The position numbers were made by a program, and so were the translations under genes. The notes beneath the pieces are model-generated. The model did not search any database, was not told the origin of the DNA, and saw only the letters and a list, made by a program, of their open reading frames with translations. Positions 48,666-59,304 of a stretch of 64,000 bases of DNA are shown piece by piece; position 1 is the stretch's first letter; the number at the start of each line of letters is the position of its first letter. The DNA is from Apiotrichum sp. Y4204 (taxonomy: Eukaryota; Basidiomycota; Tremellomycetes; Trichosporonales; Trichosporonaceae): contig JAMYHL010000051.1 in assembly GCA_025531455.1 (NCBI GenBank), positions 186,001-250,000 on the forward strand, given 5' to 3'.

Positions 48666-50809
48666 CGTGAGAGAGAGTGTGCGGGTTGGGAAGTGGGGGT
48701 GGAAAGTGAGGGTGGAAGTGAGGGCGGGCTGTGGTAGCTGGGCCGGGGATAACTTCTAGTACTAGAGACACAAGATTAGTTGGAGCGATTCAAGTGGGAG
48801 AAAGTTTGTCGTCAGCTGCTCGCGGTGGGTATATGTAACTTTTTCTGTATCCCGTCACAGCTCTGCAAACATCGCACAGCTCGCAGAGCTCGCAAGGCAA
48901 CGCGCGGCGCGCGGCGCAATTCTCCAAAAGTTAGCTCCAGCCTCCAGCCCCGGCTCCAGCAGCCCTCCACCGCCGCAACCGCCGTCCGTCGAGCAGCGCG
49001 GGCAACGGCAGGATTTTGAGTCGGTGACTTGGTGGGTCGCCTTGGATTCAGGTCCGTGGATAGTGTTTAGTCGAGATGGGAATGAGGCAAACGGACGCGC
49101 TCCGTCAAAATCCGCGCCCTGACGCGGGCCTCTCGGCCTCGACGGCCCTCTGGTCCTCATGACGGCGGAAAAACAGTGTGGAGCAGCACAGGGACCGCAC
49201 CTGTCCAGCTGATACTTTATGGAAATCGCACGTGCACCACGCGCAGAGCACGCGGGGGTGACGTAACGAACGCCCCGAACCGCGGCCGAAGCCCGGATGT
49301 CGGCCTCGGAACGGCTGGAAGGTTTCCTGAAAGGGTAATCGGGGCGGTCCAGCCTTCCACACCGGCGGTTGATAAAGTCTTGCGCAGTCTGATGAGTCGG
49401 GGGCGTTTGGCTGGCTTTAGGCGCTGATAAGGGTTTGTAAGTTTGTAGTTTCCCAGGGCGGGCTATCTCACAAATCTCACGGATGCCGGGTGCGAAGAGA
49501 TGTGCCGATGTGGCGTTCGGCGTCCCGTCAGCTGCGGACTGGACGCGGCGGACTCAACTTCCGAGGTACATGACTTGAACGGTCGTGAGCTTGGAGTTCG
49601 GGCCGGCATCGCGGAGGAGGGTACCGGTTGGTTCCCATTGGCCGCTCGCTGCTCGCTGTTGTTGAGAGGGCAGTCACCTGTCAACTTTGAGAGCGCGGAC
49701 GAGGTTAGTCTCTTCCATTCCGCTGACGAAGATACCCAAGCGTATTTCCCCAGTCCCACAGTCCCACTCTTCATCTCTGCGGTACACATACCTCGGCATA
49801 GTTGGGGCGCTCTGCGCTCCGCGCTCTGCCTGCCGGTCACATGTCTCAAGGGGATCAGGATCGCATTTCCCTAGCCGCATCGCCAGGAGTCACGACATGA
49901 CATGTGCACGACGGCCGCGGTCTCAGTATCCATCCTCCCTGAATCCCAGCTTGGCAGGTGGTAAACAAACATGGGCCGGGTGCAGGTCCATACATAGCTC
50001 CATGATTCATGATCCAGGAGCTGGGCAGGAAAAATTTTGTGTACACCTCATAAAGATGACGGCGCTGGTGGCCGGTGGATCGGTGGAGCAAAGTGGCAAA
50101 GTGGGACCCACGGCCCACGGCCCACAGCCCACGGCACCACGGCATGTGGAGCGGAGGGGGTGGAGCACACATTTCACCGACCCGTTCCTCTATTCCTCGT
50201 GTTCCTGGACTCGGCCCGACCAGCCAGTTGCGTGGGGCTCGGAGTCGGCTGGCCTTGGCTGGAGGCGAAGTGCCGAGCAAACGGGTTATTAATAGGTTTT
50301 CTCATGTGTGTGGATGTTGCTTTTCCGGGAGCCTTGGGCGTGAAGGGAGGTTTGACTGTTTGACTTCATCGTCACACGCGCCACAAGTCGCGTGGATCGT
50401 GCGATCGACCTTGACAGTCGCGTGGATCCCGCGGATCAAGAAGAGTCTTGGAACATGGAACACGGCGATCGCGGGGCTTGCAATCCGAGTGGGAGGGAGG
50501 ACTTCTGTTTCTTCTGGGTCGGCCGACCAAACAAACAAACAGATCGGCAGCTGGCTGATGTCAGAAAACGTGGTACCAGCATGAAAACCACTCGACCAGA
50601 CAAAGTGCTGTGAGGAGACAGCATGATATGTCGTTAGCACCTGGGGGAGTTATTCCGCCACCCGTGTTCCCCATTCAACCTCCACCTCCACCCCCCACTG
50701 CCAAGCGTGACGCGAAAGACGCCAACGCGTCCCGGGACAGCAATCCACGACATCGCGCCACCCAACTGCCCCGTGTCGCCCTCTCCCTTTGCCCTCTCCA
50801 GTTCTGTCC
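48666..50809. other. 2.1 kb intergenic region
   Basis: Divergent space between the MFS exporter (minus) and the DUF952 gene (plus). No open frame resembles a known protein. A GCCCACGG/GCCCACA-type repeat occurs at about 50105-50135. The ends presumably hold the two promoters. Confidence 0.45.
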
Positions 50810-51513
50810 ATGTTCAGAACCGCCATCCGCCCGCTCCGCTCGCTCCGCCGACTCAGCACAATGTCCAACCCCGAATTCGTGTACAAGATCTTCCCCTCGG
50901 CGTCCGTCGACACCCGGTGAGTACCTAGCTATATCGTGGCTGACAGCAAAGGTTCCTGTTCCCGGTCCCGATCCCGGCCTCGCACGAGTTCTTCCTCACC
51001 GAGGTGGACCTCAAGGACGGGTTCGTGCACATGTCCACGGCCGCACAGGTGCCCGGCGTGCTGAAGCGTTTCTTCGGGGACGTCGACGCCGTCGCCATCC
51101 TGCGTATCGAGTACGGCAAACTGTCGGCGTTTAAGCGTGTGCGCTGGGACCGCGCGAGCGACGGTCTGGGTGAGTCCGGGTGGAGGGTGGAGGGGAGATG
51201 CACATATGACGGATGCTGACGTCTTCTCTTCCTTGGATTCCTTGATTTCTTGGCTCTGTGTTTTCTGTGATTTCCATTCCCAAACACTCATGCTTATTCA
51301 TTTATCAATGCCCCGAATCTCGACTCTCTCTTCTCTCGACTCGGATCTCGACTCCCATTCCTCTCGCCCTGCCTCCACCTGCGCTTGGGCCACCCAGACT
51401 ACCCCCACCTGTACGCGCACCTCGAGGGCGAGAACATTGAGAGCTTCAAGGAGCTCGAGCGCAAGGGCGACTGGGACGCGGCGCTGCAGGAGGTGTCCAA
51501 CTGGCTTGTCTAG
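50810..51513 (+). CDS. DUF952 family protein
   Basis: Three exons (50810-50916, 50952-51169, 51398-51513) give about 146 aa. The DUF952 core runs from FVYKIFPSA through DLKDGFVHMSTAAQVPGVLKRFFG, VAILRIEYGKL and YPHLYAHLEG. It is a small conserved domain of unknown activity found in bacteria and fungi, often described as related to ADP-ribosyltransferase-like folds. The first 17 residues (MFRTAIRPLRSLRRLST) are Arg/Ser-rich without acids and look like a mitochondrial leader. A second ATG at 50861 starts MSNPEFVYK, exactly at the domain edge. The first intron ends in AAAG rather than CAG, but the frame requires it. Intron 2 is 228 nt. Confidence 0.85.
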
Positions 51514-52364
51514 GAATGCAGTAGGAATGAGCACGACGAATAAGAGAGGGAAACGATCGGGACGCCTCGCAGCCCCATGACAGATGACACACGCGCCAGT
51601 AGCCGCCTAGCCGTCGTGTGCCCGGTTGCTCTGGCTTTTTATTTTGTTCTAAATGGAATGCAACAGATGATACACGTTTCTTCGTGAGCCGAAGCGGAAT
51701 GCGTTTGTGGAATGCATTGTCAGCAGATCGTCGTCGTTGGAAACATGTTGGAAACATGTTGGAAACACTAGTCAGAGATATCCAAGATAGGCCAAGATAT
51801 CTGAGATTATCTGATGGGCTGGGTTGGCTTCGAGCCGGCGGATAACATGCACCTGACGTCGCACAGCTTGTTATTGCTGTTGCTGAACAGTTCCTTTTCG
51901 GGCTCGTCGAATCGCGTCGCTTAGAAAGCAACACAATCGGTCGCTTAACCATGCCAATCGGGCAACCATCACGTATCAACAAGCCCACCTTGCCACCTCG
52001 GCATCTCGATGGCCTCCACTCCACCGTGTCACTGTGGCTGCTGCCACTGCGGGCACCGTGCACAACGCCATGGCGGCTGCATGCGCGCATGCGCCGGCCG
52101 TCGTCGAGTCAGTGAGTCGCGCTCCGACTCGGAGTCGGCAGTCATGCAGTGACCAACAACACAATCGACAAATGTAAGTGCTGCCAAAAGTCATTGACAA
52201 CACAACTAAGAGCAAGGCTACCCAGACATTTATAACCTTTGTTCGTTACCACAAATCCCCTGCTCCCCAGCAGACACCCCTTCCAACGACGTGTCCACCC
52301 CCGACCGACCACCACAATTCGCTACACCCCCTTTCTCCGCTTTGCGACCTCGCTCCCGCGCAGA
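51514..52364. other. Intergenic with 11-bp repeat
   Basis: Between the DUF952 gene and the PaiB-like gene, both plus strand. It contains three near-perfect copies of GTTGGAAACAT at 51736-51768. The last ~150 bases are the leader of the PaiB-like gene. No gene was seen. Confidence 0.5.
51736..51768. repeat. Three copies of GTTGGAAACAT
   Basis: Three head-to-tail copies of an 11-mer, the last with a terminal C instead of T. It is intergenic, downstream of the DUF952 gene. Confidence 0.9.
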
Positions 52365-53087
52365 ATGTATTTCCCAAAGGAACACGCCGAGTTTGACGTG
52401 CCCGTCTTGCAGGAGTTTGTGCGCAACTACCCCCTTGGGCAGTTCACCACCGCGATCCGGGACACGCAGTGGTCGGCTCTGCAGACGACGCACCTCCCGT
52501 TCGTGATCGACACGCCAGAGGACGGAACTCCAGGCGTGCTCCGCGCCCACATGGCGCGCGCAAACCCGCAGGCCAAGCAGCTTATTGAAAAGGCCCGCGC
52601 ACAGGGGTCCCCCGAGATGGAGGACGAGGTGCTCGTCCTCTTCAACGCCCCCGTGCACTCGTACGTCACCCCCAAGTTCTACATCCAGACAAAGCCGTCG
52701 ACGGGCAAGACTGTCCCGACGTGGGACTACGCCGCGGTGCAGGTGTACGGCAAGCTGCGGGTGTTTACCGAGAATGACGATGCGACGTCTGCGTTCCTCG
52801 CCCGCCAGATTGACGACCTCACCGAGCTCCAGGAGGCCAAAACCGAAGGCAAGCCGTGGAAGGTCGACGACGCGCCGGAATCGTACACCAACCTCCTGAA
52901 GAAGGCGATTATCGGGCTCGAGATCAAGATTGACCGCATCGAGGGCCGCTTCAAGCTCTCCCAGGAGAAGCCGCAGGGCGACTGGGTTGGCGTTGTGCAG
53001 GGCTTCCGTGCGCTCGGCACTCACGAGGGCGACGTTATGGCCAACATGGTCGAGGAACGCGGCAAGATGCGCGGCTACGAGATCTGA
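52365..53087 (+). CDS. PaiB-like FMN-binding protein
   Basis: A single exon of 240 aa starting at the ATG at 52365 (MYFPKEHAEFDVPVLQEFVRN). It matches the PaiB family (split-barrel FMN-binding fold) in the start MYxPxxF-like block, the TTHLPFVID strand, HMARANPQAKQL, VHSYVTPKFY and VPTWDYAAVQVYGKLRVF, and it keeps the family length. Bacillus PaiB is a negative regulator of sporulation and degradative enzymes, and fungal homologues are uncharacterised flavin-reductase-like proteins. The KIDRIEGRFKLSQ segment near the C-terminus is a strong family marker. It has no signal peptide and is likely cytosolic. The lack of introns contrasts with nearly every other gene here, which could reflect bacterial ancestry; that is inference. 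Confidence 0.93.
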   Translation: MYFPKEHAEFDVPVLQEFVRNYPLGQFTTAIRDTQWSALQTTHLPFVIDTPEDGTPGVLRAHMARANPQAKQLIEKARAQGSPEMEDEVLVLFNAPVHSYVTPKFYIQTKPSTGKTVPTWDYAAVQVYGKLRVFTENDDATSAFLARQIDDLTELQEAKTEGKPWKVDDAPESYTNLLKKAIIGLEIKIDRIEGRFKLSQEKPQGDWVGVVQGFRALGTHEGDVMANMVEERGKMRGYEI

Positions 53088-54119
53088 GGGTCTGGATCCC
53101 AGGATATGGAGTATGCTGGCGCTGCGTCGACTACTGGCGGAGCCTTGCGCCTTACGAGGGCTCCATCGCAGGCGGTACCAAGCACAGCAAGCACAGTGCC
53201 GTGGCTAGTGGCAAGCTCCGACTACGATCCTAGACTGTGACATGTCTCCTCGCCCTGTGACATCCATGTTTATCTCTTTGCCTCTCGACAACCGCCCTCT
53301 CCTCCGGCTCCTCCACGATACCTCCATTTGCGTCCGAAATCATATCACCACCCCCGCCCGTCGGCAGTTGCTCCATGCCGTTGTACATGCTTCATGCCGA
53401 TAAGAAAGCTGTGATGCTAGAAATGCCAGTCGACGAGGCGCCAGGGCTCTGGAGACTCTGGAGCATGAGCGTGAGCATGAGCGTGTGTCGGCCGAGATCC
53501 ATGCTGCTGTGCGTGGGTGCCCTGCATTTCCAAACCTTTGTATCTATCTCGGAATCGCTGGGAATCAGTATCCCAGCAGCAACTAGGTTTGCAACTGTTG
53601 CCCCCTCTCTGACACTCCCACCACCTGACCTGACCCCCTGAAACGCTTGTACGCGTATTACCATTATCATGTTGTCAGCCAAGCCCTGGCAGCGCTGCAG
53701 TCTCAGCGATTGAGAACACCGTGATGGGATGCATAATCCGCTGTGCGACGCTCCTCCCTCCCCCTATGCGTCCAACGTGGAAATGGTGCCTGTGGACCTG
53801 TGGACCCGCCCTGCACGGAGATCTCGGAACTGGAGAGATCGAAGACAGGCCCGTCCGAAGGCTGCGCCGCCGCCGGCAGCCTACTCTTGGCCTCTGTGCG
53901 ATCTCAGCACAGCTGCCCCGTGCTCTGAGAAATCAAGTGATTGAGATCTTTGAGACACTGTCACTGCACACATACGCACCGACCCTCTCTCAGACATCTA
54001 GTGTTTGCCGAGAGGCTGGAAAACCATACATATCCATCGTCTCGAGTCATTCTCTTTCTCTTTTTCTTACCAACCCTCGGGGTCACCTGGCCAGGTCACC
54101 ATCTGTATACCCATTCGCA
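53088..54119. other. Intergenic
   Basis: Between the PaiB-like gene and the small membrane protein gene, both plus strand. A short GAGCATGAGCGT repeat lies at about 53461-53488. No gene was recognised. Confidence 0.5.
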
Positions 54120-54478
54120 ATGTCGCCCCTCCCGCTCGCGCACAACGCCGCGCTCGTCCACCTCGTCCACCTCGTCCCCGACCTGCCCGCGCACATCTCT
54201 TCGGCGCCCGTCGACCCTGCCGCGCTGCACCGCGTCCTCGTCTTCCTCACCATCCTCGTCCTGGGGTGGATAATCGCAATCGTCCATAACCTCAGCTATG
54301 CGCGCGCGTACCCGTGCCAGTGCGAGGAGCCGTGCGCGCCCCGCGAGCTGTGGCCGACCAACAAGCCTACCCGTGAGTCCTGTGCTATATGTAGTTGTGC
54401 AGTCGCTCATCCCCAGGATCCCCCGTGTCGCCGTCAAACCTCCTCACATGGAACCGCGGCGCCTGTCGGCGCCCGTGA
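54120..54478 (+). CDS. Small predicted membrane protein
   Basis: Two exons (54120-54372 and 54417-54478) with a 44-nt intron give about 104 aa. It starts MSPLPLAHNAALVHLVHLVP. One strong hydrophobic helix (VLVFLTILVLGWIIAIVHNL, about residues 41-60) is followed by a short Cys-containing segment (YPCQCEEPCAPRELW) on one side. The tail after the intron is SPVSPSNLLTWNRGACRRP. If the intron is retained, a different tail is produced that ends nearby. No family was recognised. It could be a subunit-like single-pass protein of the ER or mitochondria. Gene reality rests on the coherent hydrophobic profile and the good GTGAGT donor, so confidence is moderate. Confidence 0.5.
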
Positions 54479-55659
54479 CGCCGTGTGAACGAGGCCTCCG
54501 ATATCTGTACCCGATACCCATCCACGGGCCGCTGCCACACTTCATCCTGCGATCCCACAATCCGGCATACCTGCATCCGTGCACACACCTAATCACACCT
54601 CGTCTCTCAGACTAGTTCCTATAGTATACCGCCGTTGTAATGTATGAAGACTGGATCCTCCGCCACGGACGACGACGAGATGGCTACTGATAGTCTGATT
54701 GCGAGCGGAGAGGAAACCCCCGGAGACTTAATCGGACTAATCGACGCACTTGGCCCTGGCGGGCCGCAGGCGGTGCCGGCACGAGGCCTGGAGCAGCGCC
54801 GGTCCGCTCCGTCGGAGGCAGGCGCAGCGCGCTCAGCGAGCGCAGAAGGGGGTGGGGAGTGGATGTGTGCTGAAACACAACCGCCGTAAGTGGGATTTTA
54901 GTTTACGACGACAGAGGCACTACAGTCGCACAAACTGAGTGAAGCAATTACGAACTCTCCATGGCCAGGATCTGAAGGCGCGATGTCGCACGTATCCTGC
55001 ACTGGACTCTGTCCGACGCCTTCTGCACCGTCTGGGGCATGGGGCCTGTGTTCTCCGTATCCGACTCGAGGGGCAGGCACATCGTTCCGCGCATGGCCAC
55101 AAGGCCACAAAGACCGAGTGGGCTGACGTACATGCCGCGGATCCCTAGAGGCAGAGGCAGAGGATGGCGAGGCTTGGCCGAAAAGTATCCATATCTTCGG
55201 CATTCGTAGTTTGCAGCCTGTCGTCGTCGTCGTAGAGCTCGTCGTCGCGCACCGCCTAAATTTCAAGGCACGTTTTCTGCTAAATCGCGCAGCGCGCAAC
55301 GACGACCTCACAGCGCTGAACACACGTTGCTAACCACAAGCTAACGGCTTTGAACTCTCTCTGCGCGACCAGCGACCAGCGTCCAGCGTGCCGCAATCCC
55401 AACCTTGAGCCTAGCGCGGCCGAGCAGTGTCCACGCCCACAGAGTCGCGGTGCATGGAGACAGCTCGGTGCGTTCCCGCAAACTTACTCTCGATGCTGTG
55501 CCCGGAGACGGTGCGGCCGCGGCGCGGTGGGAGGTGTTTAATCTGTGTTTTGTGTTTATCACAGCCCGAGTATCCACTGCTTGTCACCACTCTTCGCTCG
55601 TTGAGGCACGCTTCCATTCACAGAAGAAGAGTACAAGACCATGACGACCGCTCGGCCCC
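54479..55659. other. Intergenic, weak frames only
   Basis: An 81-codon frame beginning with a true ATG at 54644 (MKTGSSATDDDEMATDSLIA) is acidic at its start but matches nothing. Other frames lack ATG starts. No gene is asserted. Confidence 0.4.
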
Positions 55660-57533
55660 CTAGACTTCAAACACGCTGACCTTGCTGATGTCGTCACCTT
55701 TCTCCTTGTCCCCCTCGTGACCCACGTCGGTCTCGCGCTCGCGCTCGTGCTCACGCTCGAGCTCCGCGCGGTACCCCGACTCGTCCACCTCCTCGAAATC
55801 CCGGCTCATGCCCGGCGGCGGGCAGACCACACAGCAGAGATAGTACACGAGCGCCGAGACGCCCGTGCCGGTCAACCAGGAGAGGGTGTAGATGCGTTGC
55901 GCGGCGGTGCCGACGCGGATGGCGGGGTTGCACGCGTGGATGAACCCGGGGGCATTGATCGCAAATCCGCAGAGGTACGCTGCGTAGCCGCGCCAGTTGA
56001 CGCCGAAAGTGTACCCATACCACCCCCCGCGGGGTGTGTACAAGTCGCGGAGACGCATGTGGCCGCGGCGCACGAGCCAGTAGTCGGTGATCATTGGTCC
56101 GGCGATACAGCTCAGGAGCACGCCGTAGCTCCCGAGATAGCTGCCAAACGTCGCCGAGCTCTTGTACAGCAGCCACGGGTTCATGAGGATGCCGACCACC
56201 ATGCAGAGGTATCCCCCGCGGCGGATGTTGATGAAGCGGGGGAACAGTGCTGTGAGGTCGCACCCGGCAGAGATCGAGTTGGCGGCGACGTTGAGCATGA
56301 GCTGGACGTAGATGAAGCCCGCAGCCACAAACACCATGCCTGCGCGCGTGGCCGCGCTCGGGTCCGCGTCCAGCATCGAGTCCATGATCTTGACCACGTC
56401 CCAGATCTGGTGCCCGAACTGCGGGACCGAAGTGGAGGCAATCACGATGCCGAGAAACGACGTGATGGTGAACGAGAGCGGGAGGCCGATGAGCTGCGGC
56501 CAGACCGCCGCGCTGGGCGTTTTTGCGCGCGAGGCAAAGTCCGGGGCGTTGGTCACGAGCGTGAACATGTTGGACGTGCATGATGAGATGCCCGTGAGCA
56601 TTGCCCAGCGCAGGTCCGTGCCGTGCACCGAGGCCTTTTGGGTAAACACGGGCCCGATGCCGCCTGCGCGCGAGATGGACCACCCGAAGAGTGTGAATCC
56701 CACGATGGGGCCGACAACCGCCTTGGCGAGAAACAGCCACCGCAGCTTGTGCAGCGGCACCCAGGTTACTGGGAGCGAGAGGATCCAGTAGATGATGAAC
56801 GCGATGATGTAGGCTGTGGTCGTTTCAGTGGAGGCTGGCATTGTGTTTTTGATGCGTGCGAAGCTTGGCCAGATTGCGCGAAGAAGCACGTAGACGCTAC
56901 TGTCTGAGCCGAAATCCACCTTGCAACTCACCACTCGCCGCCAAGCCAAGCCTGCACGCCCCACCAGATCATGGCCATGCCTGCGCGATTGAACTGCGGT
57001 CAGAACAGTATGCCGATCTCACTTACGACAGGCCAGAGGGACCCGAAGACGCCGTACGTCGTCCGGCTGACGGCCGGAAAGGTGATGCCGTGCACGGCTC
57101 CCGGACGCGCGTTGAGCACGAGCAGCGGTCCGACAAGGGTGTACCCCACAATGACGCAGCTGGATGTGAGCGAGAGAAGCAGCAAAGCGCAAGGCACAAG
57201 GCGCAAGGCCAGCGACGCCAGGAGGAAAACCCACATGAACGCCTGCCACCAGTTCATCCCGTTTGATATCATCGCCGACGCGATGGCGAACGTGTTGAGG
57301 TTGAATCTGCCATCAGACATGCAGGCTTCGGGCAGCCAGGACGCACGCATCGGCAATCCAAAACGACGCCTGGTGTGAGCGTCATCAGCGCGTTCACTTA
57401 CGAAGGAGAGATGGTCCCACGTCCGCTTGTCATCTGAGACGGGGAGGAGGTCGCTGTTGGCGAGGAAGAGCTCGCCGGCGCTCAGGTCCGGGGGGTGCTC
57501 GATCTCGAGTTTGCGGAGAGCGGTGCGGAGCAT
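55660..57533 (-). CDS. NCS1 nucleobase/allantoin-type permease
   Basis: A member of the NCS1 family (yeast Fur4/Dal4/Fui1 and fungal Fur group), which imports uracil, allantoin, hydantoin or related ring compounds with H+ or Na+. Five exons (57402-57533, 57347-57369, 57027-57306, 56932-56993, 55660-56899) give about 578 aa with about 12 membrane helices. Family landmarks are LLPVSDDKRTWDHLSF before helix 1, FWIADAFNLNTF across the micro-exon, GMNWWQAF, GAVHGITFPAVSRTTYGVFG, NRAGMAMIWWGVQAWLGGE, NMFTLVTNAPDFASRAKTP and NVAANSISAGCDLTALFPRFINIRRGGY. The C-terminus is charged and cytosolic. Exon 2 is only 23 nt, between introns of 32 and 40 nt. The gene is divergent from the racemase gene. Confidence 0.92.
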
Positions 57534-58222
57534 GGTGGGTGGTGAGTGGGGTGGGTGCGTGAGCGCTATCACTGTATTTATGCGCCGTGTCATATCGCGT
57601 GATCATCATGTTCGTTATCTCGGACCTGGCGACGAGTGCAACTCTAACCACCCCAACGGTTACCTCTAACGGCGAGGACCACATCGCGAGCTGTACAGCT
57701 TATCTCCACATGCAGTCAGTAGTCAGTCCCCAGTCCCATTCGGTGTCCATGGATAGGTCGTCGGTGTAATGGTGCCTCGGAATGAAGAGATAAGTGGGGA
57801 GATAGGAGATAGGAATCGAAATCGAAGATCGGTAATGAACGGTCCCATGTCCCACCGTCCGGCCGCGTGGTTCTCGTTCGAACACTTCGCTTCACTCACA
57901 TCCATCCATCGCAGGACACCACTCCTCTCTCTGATTACCCAGAGATGAGCCGGATAAGACCACGCACCCTCACACAACCGCGGACGTGCCGGACGCAGCC
58001 GCCGTAGCCTCGGCTCTCTCGCGTGCAGGTGCCAAACGCGCCTCCGCATGCTCTGCAAGTGACGTACTGAGCTCAGTTGGTGCGTTGCGTATCCGGATTC
58101 CGCACTTGGTTGTAGATACCGGCGCGTGCGATGGGCCCAGGAAGGAGAGCATTGTGGGATGACAGAGTCGTTGTGATATTCTTGATATCTGTCGTTGCTT
58201 GTCCTTGTGTATCCCCATCGCG
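57534..58222. promoter_or_regulatory. Shared GATA-site promoter of permease and racemase
   Basis: This 689-bp region lies between the divergent starts of the permease (minus, 57533) and the racemase (plus, 58223). It holds GATA-type sites at 57615-57620 (TTATCT), 57699-57704 (CTTATC), 57789-57794 (GATAAG) and 57953-57958 (GATAAG). Fungal GATA factors (Gat1/AreA type) bind GATAAG to activate nitrogen-scavenging genes. The sites are seen; the regulation is inferred. Confidence 0.6.
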
Positions 58223-59146
58223 ATGCCGTTCATCCTCTCGCCGGACCCGGCCAAGCGCCCGCGCGTGCTCATCATCAACCCGAACGCGACAGAGGTGAGT
58301 CCAGCGACAGGCGCCAGAGGTCTAGGCGCAGTAATCTGTGGAGGCTCGAGGCTCGAGGTCCGAGACCGGCAGGGCAACGAGTAGCGGAATGCCCGCATAC
58401 GCATACCGCGTCGCTCATACCCATCAAAACAAGCTGACGGCAGGCCTTCACCGAAGCGATGCACGGTGCGGTGCGCTGCCCATTTGTCGAGCTCGACTTT
58501 TACTCTGCGCCGGCGGCGAGCGCGCCCGCATCAATAGAGGGCGCGGCGGACAGCGCAATGTCCGCCGCGGCGTGTCTGCACGAGCTGCGCGGCCATGTCG
58601 ACAAGTGGGATGGGGTAAGTGTATAATAAAAGTAGAAGCTGTTCTGACTCTTAGTTTGTGGTCGCGTGCTTTTCGGCACATCCGCTCGCGGCGGCGCTGC
58701 GCGAGCTCTCCCCGGCCCCTGTGGTGGGTATCCTCGAGGCGCCGCTGCTGTTTGCGTCGACGCTCGGCTCCCGCGTGGGCATCCTCACCTCGTCGCCGCG
58801 CTGGGTGCCCCTCCTTGCACGGGATATCAGTGCGTTGAGCCTCGCAAAACTGAATGCGGCCGGGGTGATTTCGTCGGGGTTTTCCGTCCTCGAGCTCGAG
58901 TCCCGTCCCAGGGAACAGGTGCTTGCGCGGCTGTGCGCCGCCGCCGAGGAACTGCAGGACGAGCGCGGCGCCGACGTCATCATCCTCGGGTGTGCGGCCA
59001 TGGTCGGACTCGAGGGCGCGGTGCGCCGCGCCTGCCGCCCGGGCATGGTCGTGCTTGATCCAGTCAAGTGCGCGCTCGAAATGGTCGTGTCCCTCGTGCG
59101 CATGGGCGCGGGCACGTCCAAGATTGGCATCTACGCGCAGCCATAG
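58223..59146 (+). CDS. Hydantoin/Asp-Glu racemase family protein
   Basis: Three exons (58223-58294, 58444-58614, 58655-59146) give about 244 aa, normal for hydantoin racemases (yeast Dcg1 family). It starts MPFILSPDPAKRPRVLIINPNATE; the RVLIINPNAT block is the family N-terminus. The two catalytic-type cysteines of this cofactor-independent family are visible as FVVACFSAHP (C86) and VIILGCAAMVGL (C194). The strand VGILEAPLLFASTLGSRVGILTSS lies between them. Family members interconvert the enantiomers of 5-substituted hydantoins or act on related ureides. Yeast DCG1 sits in the allantoin gene cluster. Here the gene faces an NCS1 permease across a GATA-site promoter, so a role in ureide or hydantoin nitrogen use is likely but not proven. 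Confidence 0.9.
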
Positions 59147-59304
59147 TTGGGCAATAGAGTGCATGGGCTCTACGAGCATTCTAGACATCATCTTCTAGTA
59201 TTCCCTATTCCTACGTTGTTGTTGCTCCGTCCGGTGCCAGTGGCGGCGCCAAGCGAGCGATCCGAGCGGCCCTTATCCTAGTGCCTCAGCTTCGGTCCAT
59301 CTCC

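Noticed and set aside
51825..51845. GGCTTCGAGCC resembling a tRNA T arm
   Set aside because: Stem length and flanks do not form a cloverleaf.
54898..55323. 141-codon minus-strand frame
   Set aside because: Starts at GTG, shows no family similarity and has no splice partners; not reported as a gene.
55717..56583. 288-codon plus-strand frame opposite the permease
   Set aside because: Antisense shadow; the minus-strand product is a clear NCS1 transporter.
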